40,219 bases of DNA from Bacillota bacterium (GCA_023459875.1 JAEWRY010000042.1:1-40219); one strand, 5' to 3'; shown: positions 7,873 to 15,870, counted from the stretch's first letter. A program made the numbers and translations. Notes: generated from the letters alone by a model not told the origin.

Positions 7873-8763
7873 ATGAATAAGCGTGATTGGCTGACGCCAG
7901 GCACAATTGTCTTTCAAAACAGTATTTATAAAGCCTCCGTGGAGGATGTTGCCGCTGCGGGCGGCGGGCTGTACACCTTCGCCACGGCTTCCGCGAATCC
8001 CAAATGGCCCGACCAGGATATCTTTTATTCGGGCTTGGATGAGGAGCCCGGCACCACCTACAACACCATAAGGTCTTTTACCTCTCACACCGATTACACG
8101 CAATACTACACCGTTCCGATCACCGACCCCGGCTACACCATCGTTTTCCCGGGAGACGCCAGCGTGACCGTCCAGTCCGGAAACAGCGTTGTAACCACCT
8201 ATACCCTGACGAAGCCCGCCTATCCCGACGATCTCACCATCGTCCAGACGGTTTCGCTGCACGGCACCACCTTCTACAGTTCCACCATCGAGGTCACCAC
8301 CGCCGTCACCAACACGGGTAACGCCGACGTGGCCGTAGGCATCCGGTATCTTTGGGACTTTTCTCTCGCCGGCATCGACCTGTCCTTATTTCAGCAGATC
8401 AAGCCGGACGGCTTGGTTTTGACCGAGGAGACAGATTTTTCCCCCGTTACATTCCAGTATTACATGATGACGGACGACGCCGATGCGCCGAACATGTATA
8501 TTTACGGCACGGCCAACGGGCCTGCGACCTTTTCACCGCCGCCGACGCCGCCCGACCGAATAGTTTTCGCGAGCTGGCCGCATGCCCGGGACCGCGCCTT
8601 TTCCTACACGATCACCGGAAGTTTGCAGAGCGACAGCTGCGTTTTGTATTACTGGGGACAGAATCAGGGGCTCTCCATCCCGCCGGGAGGAACCGTCAGC
8701 GTGACGCAGTACCTCTTCCAGCCCAACAACAACGCCGTAAGAGGAATCCCGTTTATTAAATAA
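7873..8763 (+). CDS. Hypothetical beta-rich protein
   Basis: A 296-residue protein with no family I recognise. It is rich in Thr, Val, Tyr, Pro and Gly and looks like an all-beta fold. Blocks such as TIEVTTAVTNTGNADVAVG and SIPPGGTVSVTQYLF resemble the 'additional dimension' repeats of surface and coat proteins. There is no signal peptide, membrane segment or sorting motif, so secretion or display cannot be claimed. The start has AGGAG at 7859-7863. It stands alone, between a hairpin-array region with its own possible promoter on the left and a strong terminator on the right, convergent with the dehydratase operon. Confidence 0.7.
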   Translation: MNKRDWLTPGTIVFQNSIYKASVEDVAAAGGGLYTFATASANPKWPDQDIFYSGLDEEPGTTYNTIRSFTSHTDYTQYYTVPITDPGYTIVFPGDASVTVQSGNSVVTTYTLTKPAYPDDLTIVQTVSLHGTTFYSSTIEVTTAVTNTGNADVAVGIRYLWDFSLAGIDLSLFQQIKPDGLVLTEETDFSPVTFQYYMMTDDADAPNMYIYGTANGPATFSPPPTPPDRIVFASWPHARDRAFSYTITGSLQSDSCVLYYWGQNQGLSIPPGGTVSVTQYLFQPNNNAVRGIPFIK

Positions 8764-8764
8764 A

Positions 8765-8795
8765 AGCACGAGGACGGCAGAGCCGTCCTCGTGCT
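8765..8795 (+). terminator. Terminator hairpin after the hypothetical gene
   Basis: AGCACGAGGACGGC (8765-8778) and GCCGTCCTCGTGCT (8782-8795) form a perfect 14-bp stem with a 3-nt loop, 2 bases after the stop codon. Its CACGAGGACGG/CCGTCCTCGTG core recurs at 8987-9013. Confidence 0.75.
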
Positions 8796-8796
8796 G

Positions 8797-8984
8797 AGGC
8801 TGTCGAAAAAACGGATTTGGTACAAAAGCCTCGCAGAGTTTCCGCCGCGAACGGCGGAAACAAAGTCCAATTGGTCATTTCCGGGGGGGGTACCTCGGAA
8901 ATGACTCTTCTCGTGCAGGTAAGCCTTTGGCGTTCTGCACGCAATCCTTTGTTAAAAAAACCAAAATGGCTTTTTTAACAGCCT
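8797..8984. repeat. Hairpin-array element C
   Basis: A third multi-hairpin element that shares only its ends with element A: AGGCTGTCGAAAAA on the left, and TTTTTTAACAGCCT on the right, its imperfect inverse. Inside are GTTTCCGCCG/CGGCGGAAAC, GTCATTTCCG/CGGAAATGAC, CGTGCAG/CTGCACG and GTTAAAAAA/TTTTTTAAC stems. It lies between convergent genes and is flanked by two copies of the same 27-nt terminator core. Confidence 0.6.
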
Positions 8985-9019
8985 GACACGAGGACGGAAA
9001 AACCGTCCTCGTGTCAGGC
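8981..9019 (-). terminator. Terminator of the dehydratase operon
   Basis: Perfect 17-bp inverted repeat GCCTGACACGAGGACGG (8981-8997) and CCGTCCTCGTGTCAGGC (9003-9019) with a 5-nt loop. It lies 2 bases beyond the stop codon of the minus-strand operon. Confidence 0.75.
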
Positions 9020-9021
9020 GT

Positions 9022-10143
9022 TTATAGAATCTCCGCAAGGCTCTGAAGGCGGGTGCGGGCCTGCTCGAAGGAGGTCAGCTCCTGGTCCACCTCGATCATC
9101 TGGCTGCGGACGTGGGCCTCCTCAAACTGGCGGCTGTAGACGGGGTAGTCCCACTCCTCCGGGTCGCAGAATTTCATCATGGCCACCACCACGGCGTCGG
9201 CCCCGGTTCTCATGGCCATGTCCAGCAGCAGCCGGCCTCTCGTCTTCTTGGGGTCGGTGGCCAGCGGGCAGCCGTACATATTCTGCCACGCCCTGGCCAA
9301 TCTGTACAAGGGCGGCTCCTCCCCTTCCGGCACGTCCGATCTCACCTGGCGGGACTCCTGGGCCAGATCGTCGCTGACGATGGCGAGCTTCAACTCGTCA
9401 AAGAGTTCCAAAAGTCCGTCCGGCTCCAGAAGAATGCCGGTCACCACCACTTTTTTGCCTTCCCAGGGCCTTACCGGCAGGGCTTGCAGCTCGGCCAGCA
9501 GCTCCCGCACCATGGCGGTGTGTTTGGATTTTTCCATGAAGAACCGGGCTTTGAACACGGCGTGCCGGTCCACGGCTGAGATAAGCTGGGGGTAAAGGGC
9601 GGCCGTATGGGAAAACTCCCGCATGACGGCGCGGTTTTCGTTATAGATCCGGATGGAATTTTCCAGCGCTTCGTCCGTGATTTTCACTCCGGTCACTTCC
9701 TCCAGCCCGGTTTTGAGGCGGGAATACTCCTCTGCGAGGAAGCGGTTGGCCGAAGCCAGGGCGCGGTTCTGGGGGTGGGTGAAGACCAGGACGGGAGAGG
9801 TCCCCTTCCACTTCTGGCTCATGCACTTGAGGGTGTCGCAGGGGACCGAGAAGATCACCGCCGCCAGATTGTCGTAAGCTCCCCCGCACTCCAGCTCCAT
9901 CACCTGCTGCATGACCGAGCAGGCGAAGGGGGGCAGATAGGCTCTGGCCTTTACCACCGGCCGGTTGCCGCCCCAAAGGCCCACGGGCAGACAGCCGGTG
10001 GCGTGGACAAGCTCCTCGGGGGCGTAGACCGGCATGACGCCGACGGCTCCCTTCCCTGTTTGGGCCTTGTGCTCGGATACCGCCTTGGCGGGATTGTCCG
10101 CGATCTCTTTAAACCGCGCGAGCAGTGTTTTGATCTGATTCAT
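9022..10143 (-). CDS. 2-hydroxyacyl-CoA dehydratase, beta-type subunit
   Basis: A 373-residue protein of the HgdB/FldC/BcrC superfamily. With its partner subunit it removes water from an (R)-2-hydroxyacyl-CoA by a ketyl-radical mechanism, using a [4Fe-4S] cluster. Likely cluster cysteines are in HATGCLPVGLWGG, PPFACSVMQQ and SVPCDTLKCMSQKW. The ATG at 10143 overlaps the stop of the alpha subunit as ATGA, so the two are translationally coupled; the open frame upstream of this ATG is only a shadow of the alpha gene. The substrate cannot be read from the sequence: glutamate, leucine, aryl-lactate or lactate fermentation are the family alternatives. Confidence 0.88.
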   Translation of the reverse strand: MNQIKTLLARFKEIADNPAKAVSEHKAQTGKGAVGVMPVYAPEELVHATGCLPVGLWGGNRPVVKARAYLPPFACSVMQQVMELECGGAYDNLAAVIFSVPCDTLKCMSQKWKGTSPVLVFTHPQNRALASANRFLAEEYSRLKTGLEEVTGVKITDEALENSIRIYNENRAVMREFSHTAALYPQLISAVDRHAVFKARFFMEKSKHTAMVRELLAELQALPVRPWEGKKVVVTGILLEPDGLLELFDELKLAIVSDDLAQESRQVRSDVPEGEEPPLYRLARAWQNMYGCPLATDPKKTRGRLLLDMAMRTGADAVVVAMMKFCDPEEWDYPVYSRQFEEAHVRSQMIEVDQELTSFEQARTRLQSLAEIL

Positions 10144-11429
10144 TCTCCTTGCCTCCTGTCCTGTGCCTCTTCCCGCCGCTCCATCATCTCGCCCAGAGCC
10201 TGCACCCTGGTCTCGTACTGGGCGGGGGCGAAGTTTCTGGGGTCGGTCTGGTCCCCGTCGAAGCTGACGTAGGGCAGGCCGTTGCGCCCGGCAATCCTCT
10301 CGGCCGTCTCGGTGTTCAGAAAGCTCATGAGCTTGCAGCTCCGGTTCTGGTGGTACAAAACGCCGTCGCATTTACCCTGCTCCATGATGTTCAAAAGGGT
10401 ATTCACCTTGTTGTCCAGACAGGTGTTGATGTAGGTGCGGGTATAGGCCTCGGCCATGGAGTGCAGGGACTCGTCTTCCGCGTCGTAGGTCAGGTCCCAC
10501 ATGTTGGGATAGGCGGAACCGGTCATGATGGAGCCCTGTCCCTTGAGGGTCTTGAAGGTTTGCCCCAGATAGGGCCACACGGCGATGCCCTCCCAGGCGA
10601 TGCGCGTGCGCTCGGCGCCCTTGAAGGCCGATTCGCCCTTCCCCTGCATCTCCTCCAGCTCGTCGGCAAATTTTCTGAAGGTAACTTCGGCGTAGTCCCG
10701 GCTGCGGGCGCAGACCACCAGGGCCATGTAATTGAACAGGTCGAAGCCGTTGAGGGGGGATGGCTCGAACCGGCTCATGGAGGCGATGCGGTTCCACTGG
10801 GCGATGGACCGCTGGGTCTGCCGCCGCACCTGGCGGAACTTTTCATAGTCGAAGGGGCGGCCGCAGACGTCCTCCAACTGGGAGATCGCGTTGCGGAACT
10901 GGTCGGAAATGTACTCCTTGGCGTGCTCGGACACCGGCATGGTGTGGTTGAAGGGCACGTCGATGACGATGCAGGGGATGTTCAGCTCGAAGGCCAGGTT
11001 CTCGTACCACTTAAGCAGGGTGTTGCAGATGTTGTTGCAGGTGATGACGAGGTCGGGCAGCGGAACCCTTGCCGCCGGAGAGTTTTTGAGGGCCTCGGGG
11101 GTTACGCCTGTCAAGGCCTCCTCTTTGAGAAGCTCCATGTAGCCGATGTTCACCCGTCCGTAGGAGCAGCAGTCCCCGGAGTAGCCCAGGCGGTCGGCCA
11201 CGGCCAGCATATCCAGCGCGCCCTTCCGGGCGCCGATGCCCGCCGCGTGGGTCTCGGGGTAAACCATGGCGATGTCCATGGCAACACACATCTCCGGGGG
11301 CGCCACAGAGGCCGACCAGCACACCAGTTTTCCGTTTTTCTTAGCCTGCCTCGCCTCTTCGTCCAGCTCGTTCTGGCAGTAAGCCAGCAGCTCTTTTGCC
11401 GTCATCTGGGCGGTAATTTCGTTCATCAT
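10140..11429 (-). CDS. 2-hydroxyacyl-CoA dehydratase, alpha-type subunit
   Basis: A 429-residue partner subunit of the same superfamily. The N terminus is helical. Conserved segments include LVCWSASVAPPEMC and GDCCSYGRVNIGYM, which hold probable [4Fe-4S] ligands, and LPDLVITCNNICNTLLKWYE, a typical superfamily block. It overlaps the activator gene upstream (ATGA, 11426-11429) and the beta subunit downstream (ATGA, 10140-10143). The start could be Met1 or the adjacent Met2. This order, activator then alpha then beta, is the classical arrangement for this enzyme. Confidence 0.88.
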   Translation of the reverse strand: MMNEITAQMTAKELLAYCQNELDEEARQAKKNGKLVCWSASVAPPEMCVAMDIAMVYPETHAAGIGARKGALDMLAVADRLGYSGDCCSYGRVNIGYMELLKEEALTGVTPEALKNSPAARVPLPDLVITCNNICNTLLKWYENLAFELNIPCIVIDVPFNHTMPVSEHAKEYISDQFRNAISQLEDVCGRPFDYEKFRQVRRQTQRSIAQWNRIASMSRFEPSPLNGFDLFNYMALVVCARSRDYAEVTFRKFADELEEMQGKGESAFKGAERTRIAWEGIAVWPYLGQTFKTLKGQGSIMTGSAYPNMWDLTYDAEDESLHSMAEAYTRTYINTCLDNKVNTLLNIMEQGKCDGVLYHQNRSCKLMSFLNTETAERIAGRNGLPYVSFDGDQTDPRNFAPAQYETRVQALGEMMERREEAQDRRQGE

Positions 11430-12217
11430 GCCGTTTTCTCCTTCCGTTTGCGTTCTTCGTATGCCAGAATCGCGGCGCCCAGCGCGCCGGTGAGCTGCGG
11501 GTCCCGGGCAACAATGACCCGCTCGCCCAGCTGGGCCTGGAGGGCGTCAGCCACTCCGCTGTTCCTCGCAACTCCGCCGCATAGTACGATTTCCTTCCGT
11601 ACACCCGCCCTCTGCGCCAGCGCGCAGGCCTTGGCCGCGGCGCTGTAGTGGACGCCCGCTATGATGTCCTCCCTGGGGGTTCCTTTGGAGAGCAGCGAGA
11701 TGACCTCCGACTCGGCGAACACCGTGCAGGTGCTGCTCACCATGGCCGGGTTTTTGGAACGGAAGTGATAATCCGCCATCTCGTCCAGGCTCACCTCCAG
11801 CACCCGGGCCATCACGTCCAGAAAGCGTCCCGTACCCGCCGCGCATTTATCGTTCATGTAAAACTGCCGGATGTTCCCGGCGTCGTCCAGGGCGATGGCC
11901 TTCACGTCCTGCCCGCCGATGTCGATGATGGTGCGGACCTTGGGGTTTTGAAAATAAACTCCCCTGGCGTGGCAGGTGATCTCGCTCATCTGCTTGTCCG
12001 CGAATTCCACCGAAGCCCTGCCGTAGCCGGTGGCGAGGACGAAATCCATATCACCGGGCCCCAGCGCGCAGAGCTCCCGGATTTTCTCCAGCACCCTCGC
12101 GGGCCCGCTGCTGCCCGTTCCGGCCTGGACCGCCGCTTTGGCCGCCACCTCGGCCCCGTCCTTTAAAACGACCGCCTTGGAGGAGGAAGAGCCGATGTCG
12201 ATTCCCATGGTGTACAC
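11426..12217 (-). CDS. 2-hydroxyacyl-CoA dehydratase activator (BadF/HgdC-type ATPase)
   Basis: A 263-residue member of the ASKHA ATPase family. It drives ATP-dependent injection of one electron into the dehydratase. Seen are the phosphate-binding start MGIDIGSSSSKAVV, DIGGQDVKAI, and the two cysteines that bind the bridging [4Fe-4S] cluster of the homodimer: Cys125 in MNDKCAAGTGRFLD and Cys164 in SSTCTVFAESEV. CGGVARNSG and GALGAAILAYE are the adenosine-side motifs. The GTG at 12217 is preferred because CTCCTCCTT (12224-12232, AAGGAGGAG on this strand) is 6 bases away; ATG at 12208 is the alternative. Confidence 0.93.
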   Translation of the reverse strand: MYTMGIDIGSSSSKAVVLKDGAEVAAKAAVQAGTGSSGPARVLEKIRELCALGPGDMDFVLATGYGRASVEFADKQMSEITCHARGVYFQNPKVRTIIDIGGQDVKAIALDDAGNIRQFYMNDKCAAGTGRFLDVMARVLEVSLDEMADYHFRSKNPAMVSSTCTVFAESEVISLLSKGTPREDIIAGVHYSAAAKACALAQRAGVRKEIVLCGGVARNSGVADALQAQLGERVIVARDPQLTGALGAAILAYEERKRKEKTA

Positions 12218-12234
12218 GGAAAACTCCTCCTTTC

Positions 12235-12690
12235 TTACCGGGTTACCGGCTGCTTTGGGGCGTCTTCGCGCCCGACCCGGCGGATGGGGCCGACGGTCTG
12301 GACCAGCTCGAAGAGAATGCCCTCGGAGTACTTGGGACGCAGGAAGTTGACTTCGATGTCCTCCGTGCCCTCCACCGGATCTCTCTCCAGCATCTCGGCG
12401 CCCTTTTCCTCCAGCTCCCTGGCGGCTGCCCGGACGTCGTCCACCTCGAAGGCGATGTGGGCGATGCCTCCTTTGCCGTGATTGAATTCCTTGAGCACAC
12501 CCTCCCGGGGGATGATGAATTCAATGGGGCTTTCGGACATCGGGCCGTATTTGGTGAAAATAAGGTCGGCGTGGTAGCTCTTGACGTAGCCCCGGTAATC
12601 CTCTTCCAGCCCGAAGAGGGCCATGAGGCGCTCGGCCTGCTCCATTGTTGGCAGCACCACGCCCACGTGGTGAATACGCATCGGTTTCAT
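12235..12690 (-). CDS. VOC family, methylmalonyl-CoA epimerase-like protein
   Basis: A 151-residue vicinal-oxygen-chelate protein. The start MRIHHVGVV, the middle GGIAHIAFEVDD and the end GILFELVQ give the two His and one Glu expected for the metal site of this fold. It most resembles methylmalonyl-CoA epimerase-type members, which act on the alpha carbon of acyl-CoA thioesters, although the assignment to that substrate is not certain. The ATG at 12690 follows AAAGGA on this strand; the longer open frame upstream crosses the promoter. It is the first gene of the dehydratase operon, which suggests it isomerises or racemises the 2-hydroxyacyl-CoA or a related thioester. Confidence 0.85.
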   Translation of the reverse strand: MKPMRIHHVGVVLPTMEQAERLMALFGLEEDYRGYVKSYHADLIFTKYGPMSESPIEFIIPREGVLKEFNHGKGGIAHIAFEVDDVRAAARELEEKGAEMLERDPVEGTEDIEVNFLRPKYSEGILFELVQTVGPIRRVGREDAPKQPVTR

Positions 12691-12721
12691 GTTCCGTCGT
12701 CCTTTCCTTTTCTTTGACCAC

Positions 12722-12750
12722 AGTATAGCGCGTGTTTTGCGTTGACGGAA
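12722..12750 (-). promoter_or_regulatory. Likely promoter of the dehydratase operon
   Basis: Reading the minus strand: -35 TTCCGT (12750-12745), a 17-base spacer, -10 TATACT (12727-12722). It lies 32 bases upstream of the VOC gene start. Confidence 0.5.
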
Positions 12751-12780
12751 TGAAATGCAATTGCCGTTTTTGGAATGTGT

Positions 12781-12798
12781 TTGAATCCATAAATTCAA
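12781..12798. promoter_or_regulatory. Inverted repeat in the divergent promoter region
   Basis: TTGAAT (12781-12786) and ATTCAA (12793-12798) separated by 6 bases, upstream of the operon promoter. A possible binding site for the divergent regulator; inference only. Confidence 0.3.
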
Positions 12799-12813
12799 AA
12801 TCATTCTGCCGGT

Positions 12814-12842
12814 TTGATAATTTCCGGCGGCTGTGTTATGCT
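12814..12842 (+). promoter_or_regulatory. Likely promoter of the divergent putative regulator
   Basis: TTGATA (12814-12819), a 17-base spacer, TATGCT (12837-12842), 37 bases before the ATG at 12880. Confidence 0.6.
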
Positions 12843-12844
12843 TA

Positions 12845-12857
12845 TATCAATTTGATA
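12845..12857. promoter_or_regulatory. Operator-like palindrome TATCAATTTGATA
   Basis: A perfect 6-bp inverted repeat with a 1-base centre, just after the -10 box where a repressor would block initiation. Similar TTGATA sequence lies in the -35 box, so autoregulation is plausible. Confidence 0.45.
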
Positions 12858-12879
12858 ACGATACAAAGGAGTGATGACG

Positions 12880-14334
12880 ATGACCGCCTTCGGATCGCTG
12901 CTCCGCCAGCTTATGGACTTTACCGGCGCCAAGCTGTACGCCGTGGCCGAGGAAGCCGGCTATGACCTCTCCTACATCAGCAAATGGTGCAACCAGGATC
13001 TTCTTCCGGCTCCGAAGACGGCTCATTCCGTGGGCAAGACCCTGGGCGCTTATTTCGCCGGCATCATCCGCAGCGAGGGCCGCGAGGAGGATTTTTTCGC
13101 CGCCTTCCCCTCCACCCCTTCGGGCCAGACGCTGGAGCTCAAAATTTCGCGCCTCCTGCTGGAAGCCTACGGGGCCTCCGCCCACCGCAAGGCCCCGCCC
13201 GAAAAATCGGGCGGCGCGGAGCTGCTGACCCAGCGGCACGAGATCCTGGCCCGCCTGCGCGACCTGGCCGCCTCCCGGCGGGAGTCGGGCGGAGAAGTGG
13301 TCTGCACCGTCGACCTGCTGACCGTTCTAAAAAGCCGCGATTTATTCGTGCTGGACCAGCCGGGCGGCAAGGGAGAGCTGCATTTCCACGCCGCTGTGGA
13401 CCTTGCGCGTTTTGCGTGCGCGCCGGAAGAAAACCTGCGGCTTCTCTATGACTTTTTAAGCCGCCACCGGGAAGTCTTCGTCACCCTTTACGACGGGGCG
13501 GGCCTCGCGGGGGAAGGCATTCTCGCGGCAAGGGACGGCGGCGCCGTGATGACCGCCCTGGGTCCCGAAGGCGAAATTGACGCTCTGGTCCACGCGGAGA
13601 GCGGACCGGCCGCGGCGCAGCTCTTCGGCGCGGCCCTCGCCCGTCTCAAGGAGCGCCCCCTGCTCCTGGCCCCCGCCCGGCCGGAGGACATGAACCGCGA
13701 CGGCTACCGAACCGATTTTTACAGCCGGGACCGGTACAAATTTTTCTCTCCCTACGGCTTCGAGTTTCTCCTTCCCCAGTCGGCGTGCGAAAGCATTGTG
13801 GCGGCGGGTATAACCTCCGCGCCGGACAGTTCGGCGGAAGGGGTCCTGCGCAGGCTCTTTATCACCTGGGACGAGGTATTCGAAAAGCGCCGCATCGACT
13901 TTTACCTGTTAAAATCCGCCGTGCTGCGGTACCTGGAGACCGGCGAGCTGCTCTTTGCCGACATTTTGTACCGCATGTCCCCCGCCCAGCGGCTCTCCCA
14001 TCTGGAAAAGGTCAAGGAGCTTGTGACGAAGAACCCCGGCATCCGGTTTATCCTCCTGGATGACGACGGCCTCTCCCCCGAAGCCTTTCCCGCCTTCTCG
14101 GTTTACCTGAACCCCAAAAAGCTCTTCCTCAAAAGCCCCCCGGCTTACCGCACCGGCCGGGGCCCCCTCTTTTACACCGTGCCGGGCGAGGCGCTCATCC
14201 ACGCCGCCGGGAGCTTTCTGGACGCCCTCGCGGAAAAACCGGGCAGCGGCGTCTACGACCACAGGAACGTCTCCGAGCTGGAAGCCCGTTACGGCGGCAT
14301 GCTCCGCCGGATGCTGACGCTGACAAACGAGTAA
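12880..14334 (+). CDS. Putative transcriptional regulator with XRE-like N terminus
   Basis: A 484-residue protein. The first about 65 residues read as a helix-turn-helix (LLRQLMDFTGAKLYAVAEEA, GYDLSYISKWCNQDLLPAPK) with XRE-like helix spacing. The remaining 400 residues match no family I recognise; they alternate helical and beta segments with no membrane helices. The start at 12880 is preferred over GTG 12871 and ATG 12874 because AAAGGAG (12865-12871) sits 8 bases before it. It is transcribed away from the 2-hydroxyacyl-CoA dehydratase operon and shares its promoter region, so it probably controls that operon, perhaps sensing an acyl-CoA or its acid. That role is inferred from position only. 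Confidence 0.65.
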   Translation: MTAFGSLLRQLMDFTGAKLYAVAEEAGYDLSYISKWCNQDLLPAPKTAHSVGKTLGAYFAGIIRSEGREEDFFAAFPSTPSGQTLELKISRLLLEAYGASAHRKAPPEKSGGAELLTQRHEILARLRDLAASRRESGGEVVCTVDLLTVLKSRDLFVLDQPGGKGELHFHAAVDLARFACAPEENLRLLYDFLSRHREVFVTLYDGAGLAGEGILAARDGGAVMTALGPEGEIDALVHAESGPAAAQLFGAALARLKERPLLLAPARPEDMNRDGYRTDFYSRDRYKFFSPYGFEFLLPQSACESIVAAGITSAPDSSAEGVLRRLFITWDEVFEKRRIDFYLLKSAVLRYLETGELLFADILYRMSPAQRLSHLEKVKELVTKNPGIRFILLDDDGLSPEAFPAFSVYLNPKKLFLKSPPAYRTGRGPLFYTVPGEALIHAAGSFLDALAEKPGSGVYDHRNVSELEARYGGMLRRMLTLTNE

Positions 14335-14432
14335 GGATAGGGAAAAAGACGAAGACCGTTCGAGGTGTCTCAAGATAGGTTGACGGTCATAGACGCATCC
14401 TTGAGATATGCTCATACAAGAAGGCCGCAGCG

Positions 14433-14461
14433 TTGCTTTCCGCCGTACCGCGTGATATAAT
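14433..14461 (+). promoter_or_regulatory. Sigma-70 promoter of the glyoxalase-like gene
   Basis: TTGCTT (14433-14438), exactly 17 bases, TATAAT (14456-14461), 66 bases before the start. Upstream, TCTCAAG (14368-14374) and CTTGAGA (14400-14406) form a weak inverted repeat after the regulator gene. Confidence 0.65.
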
Positions 14462-14526
14462 TGGTAAAATTACCGGCGCACGATTCGCTTTGCGCCGTCA
14501 TACCGAAAAGAAAGAGGGCTCGCCGC

Positions 14527-14898
14527 ATGAAGTTCAAAATGATCCACGAAAACTACAACGTCTCCGATTTGGACAGGTCCATCGCCTTTTACGGCGAGGC
14601 GCTGGGACTTAAAGAGGTGCGCCGCATCGCGCCGCCCTCCGGCAGCTTCATCATCGTCTATCTAGCCGGCGATTCAGGCGCGTTCGAGCTTGAGCTCACC
14701 TGGCTGAAGGACAAAAAGGAACCCTATAACCTGGGCGACGGTGAATTCCATCTGGCCTTCGAGACCGACGATTTCAAGGCCGCCCACGAAAAGCACCTTG
14801 CCATGGGCTGCATCTGCTACGAGAATCCGGAGATGGGCATTTACTTCATTTCCGACCCCGACGGCTACTGGCTGGAGGTTCTCGCGAAAAGGAAGTAG
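14527..14898 (+). CDS. Glyoxalase I-like VOC protein
   Basis: A 123-residue protein of the lactoylglutathione lyase/glyoxalase superfamily. The four expected metal ligands are present: His7 (MIHENYNV), Glu56 (FELELTW), His75 (EFHLAFETDD) and Glu117 (GYWLEVLA). The segment DLDRSIAFYGEALGL is the usual first helix. Clostridia generally lack glutathione, so a methylglyoxal hemithioacetal of another thiol, or a different substrate, is likely. ATG 14527 is chosen over the longer frame because the conserved fold starts there and a purine-rich AAAGAGGG precedes it. It has its own promoter. Confidence 0.85.
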   Translation: MKFKMIHENYNVSDLDRSIAFYGEALGLKEVRRIAPPSGSFIIVYLAGDSGAFELELTWLKDKKEPYNLGDGEFHLAFETDDFKAAHEKHLAMGCICYENPEMGIYFISDPDGYWLEVLAKRK

Positions 14899-14952
14899 AG
14901 CGGCGCGGTATAAGGTAATCTCATACTCTCAAAAGAACGGAAGGGAAAAAGA

Positions 14953-15372
14953 ATGGAATACAAACGTTTTGGGGACAAAATCTTCGCCAGGATGGATAAA
15001 GGCGAGGAGATTTTGGAACAGGTGAAGGAAATCGCCCTGCGGGAGAACATCAAGCTGGGGTATCTCCAGGGTCTGGGAGCGGTGAAAGAGATCACCGTGG
15101 GTGTCTTCGACACGGAGGCAAAAACCTACCGCGCCAATTCCTTACAGGGCAAGTTTGAAATCGTCTCCCTGACGGGCACGATCAATACCATGAACGGGGA
15201 ATACTACAGCCACCTGCACATGAGCGTGGGCGACGAGGAAGCCCATGTGTTCGGCGGGCACCTGAACAAAGCCGTTGTGAGCGCCACCTGCGAAATGGTG
15301 ATCGTCGCGGTGGACGGCGAGGTGGACCGGGCGTTCAGCCAGGAGATCGGCCTCAATCTGTTCCGGTTTTAA
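14953..15372 (+). CDS. PPC domain (DUF296) protein
   Basis: A 139-residue protein matching the PPC/DUF296 fold, which in plants is found in AT-hook proteins and in bacteria as a stand-alone trimeric protein. Landmarks are the N-terminal GEEILEQVKEIALRENI, GYLQGLGAVKEITVGVFD, and the histidine motif YYSHLHMSVGDEEAHVFGGHL. The bacterial function is not established; metal or DNA binding has been proposed for the family. AAGGGA is 7 bases before the ATG. It is 54 bases after the glyoxalase-like gene and probably cotranscribed with it. Confidence 0.88.
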   Translation: MEYKRFGDKIFARMDKGEEILEQVKEIALRENIKLGYLQGLGAVKEITVGVFDTEAKTYRANSLQGKFEIVSLTGTINTMNGEYYSHLHMSVGDEEAHVFGGHLNKAVVSATCEMVIVAVDGEVDRAFSQEIGLNLFRF

Positions 15373-15429
15373 CTCCGCCGGTAGGCTGTCACGCCGCCGC
15401 AGGCAACGGCAGTGGGTGACTACGTTATG

Positions 15430-15458
15430 GAAAAGCGCGGCATATGCGGCGCTTTTTC
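15430..15458 (+). terminator. Terminator after the DUF296 gene
   Basis: GAAAAGCGC (15430-15438) pairs with GCGCTTTTTC (15449-15458); the loop is itself the near-palindrome GGCATATGCG. The T-run lies in the second arm. Confidence 0.5.
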
Positions 15459-15492
15459 AAATTTACAAAGGAACGAAAGGAAGAACAGCAGC

Positions 15493-15795
15493 ATGAAGAA
15501 ATTCAATCTGGCCGAAGCGATGGAAATCGCAAAACAGTTGGGCATAGACTTTGACAAGGCCGGTTTTACGCCCAATGACTATCTGGAGGGCATCAACATC
15601 GAGCTTGAACACGGCATCGTCGATCCCGAAACCAACGTGACGGGCGACGACCCTCTCACCACGGGGAAAATCGCCCTGGCGCACCTGAAGGAAATCCCGA
15701 TTTACTACAACGACGACATCGGCCTGGAGGCCTGGGAGCACGCCATGAAGGCCTTCAAGGGCGATCCGAAGGGGAAAAAGCTCCAAATCGTCTGA
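15493..15795 (+). CDS. DUF5661-like small protein
   Basis: A 100-residue acidic protein. The pattern GINIELEHGIVDPETNVTGD followed by GKIALAHLKEIPIYY and an LEAWEHAMKAF helix fits the DUF5661 family as I remember it. Members of that family occur as small stand-alone proteins and as inserts in phage and plasmid proteins, with no known activity. The start at 15493 follows AAAGGAAG. It is preceded by a terminator-like hairpin and followed by a strong one, so it is probably a single transcript. Confidence 0.75.
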   Translation: MKKFNLAEAMEIAKQLGIDFDKAGFTPNDYLEGINIELEHGIVDPETNVTGDDPLTTGKIALAHLKEIPIYYNDDIGLEAWEHAMKAFKGDPKGKKLQIV

Positions 15796-15834
15796 CGGCA
15801 CCGCGGCAAAGCAGGACGGTCCGTCTGCTTGAAA

Positions 15835-15870
15835 ACACCTCACGGGTATGCTAAAATACCCGTGAGGTGT
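15835..15870 (+). terminator. Strong hairpin terminator
   Basis: ACACCTCACGGGTAT (15835-15849) and ATACCCGTGAGGTGT (15856-15870), a perfect 15-bp stem with a 6-nt loop, 39 bases after the stop. The following T-tract is short. Confidence 0.7.

Noticed and set aside
10149..11648. Plus-strand 499-codon frame opposite the dehydratase genes
   Set aside because: Antisense of two well-conserved, translationally coupled genes.
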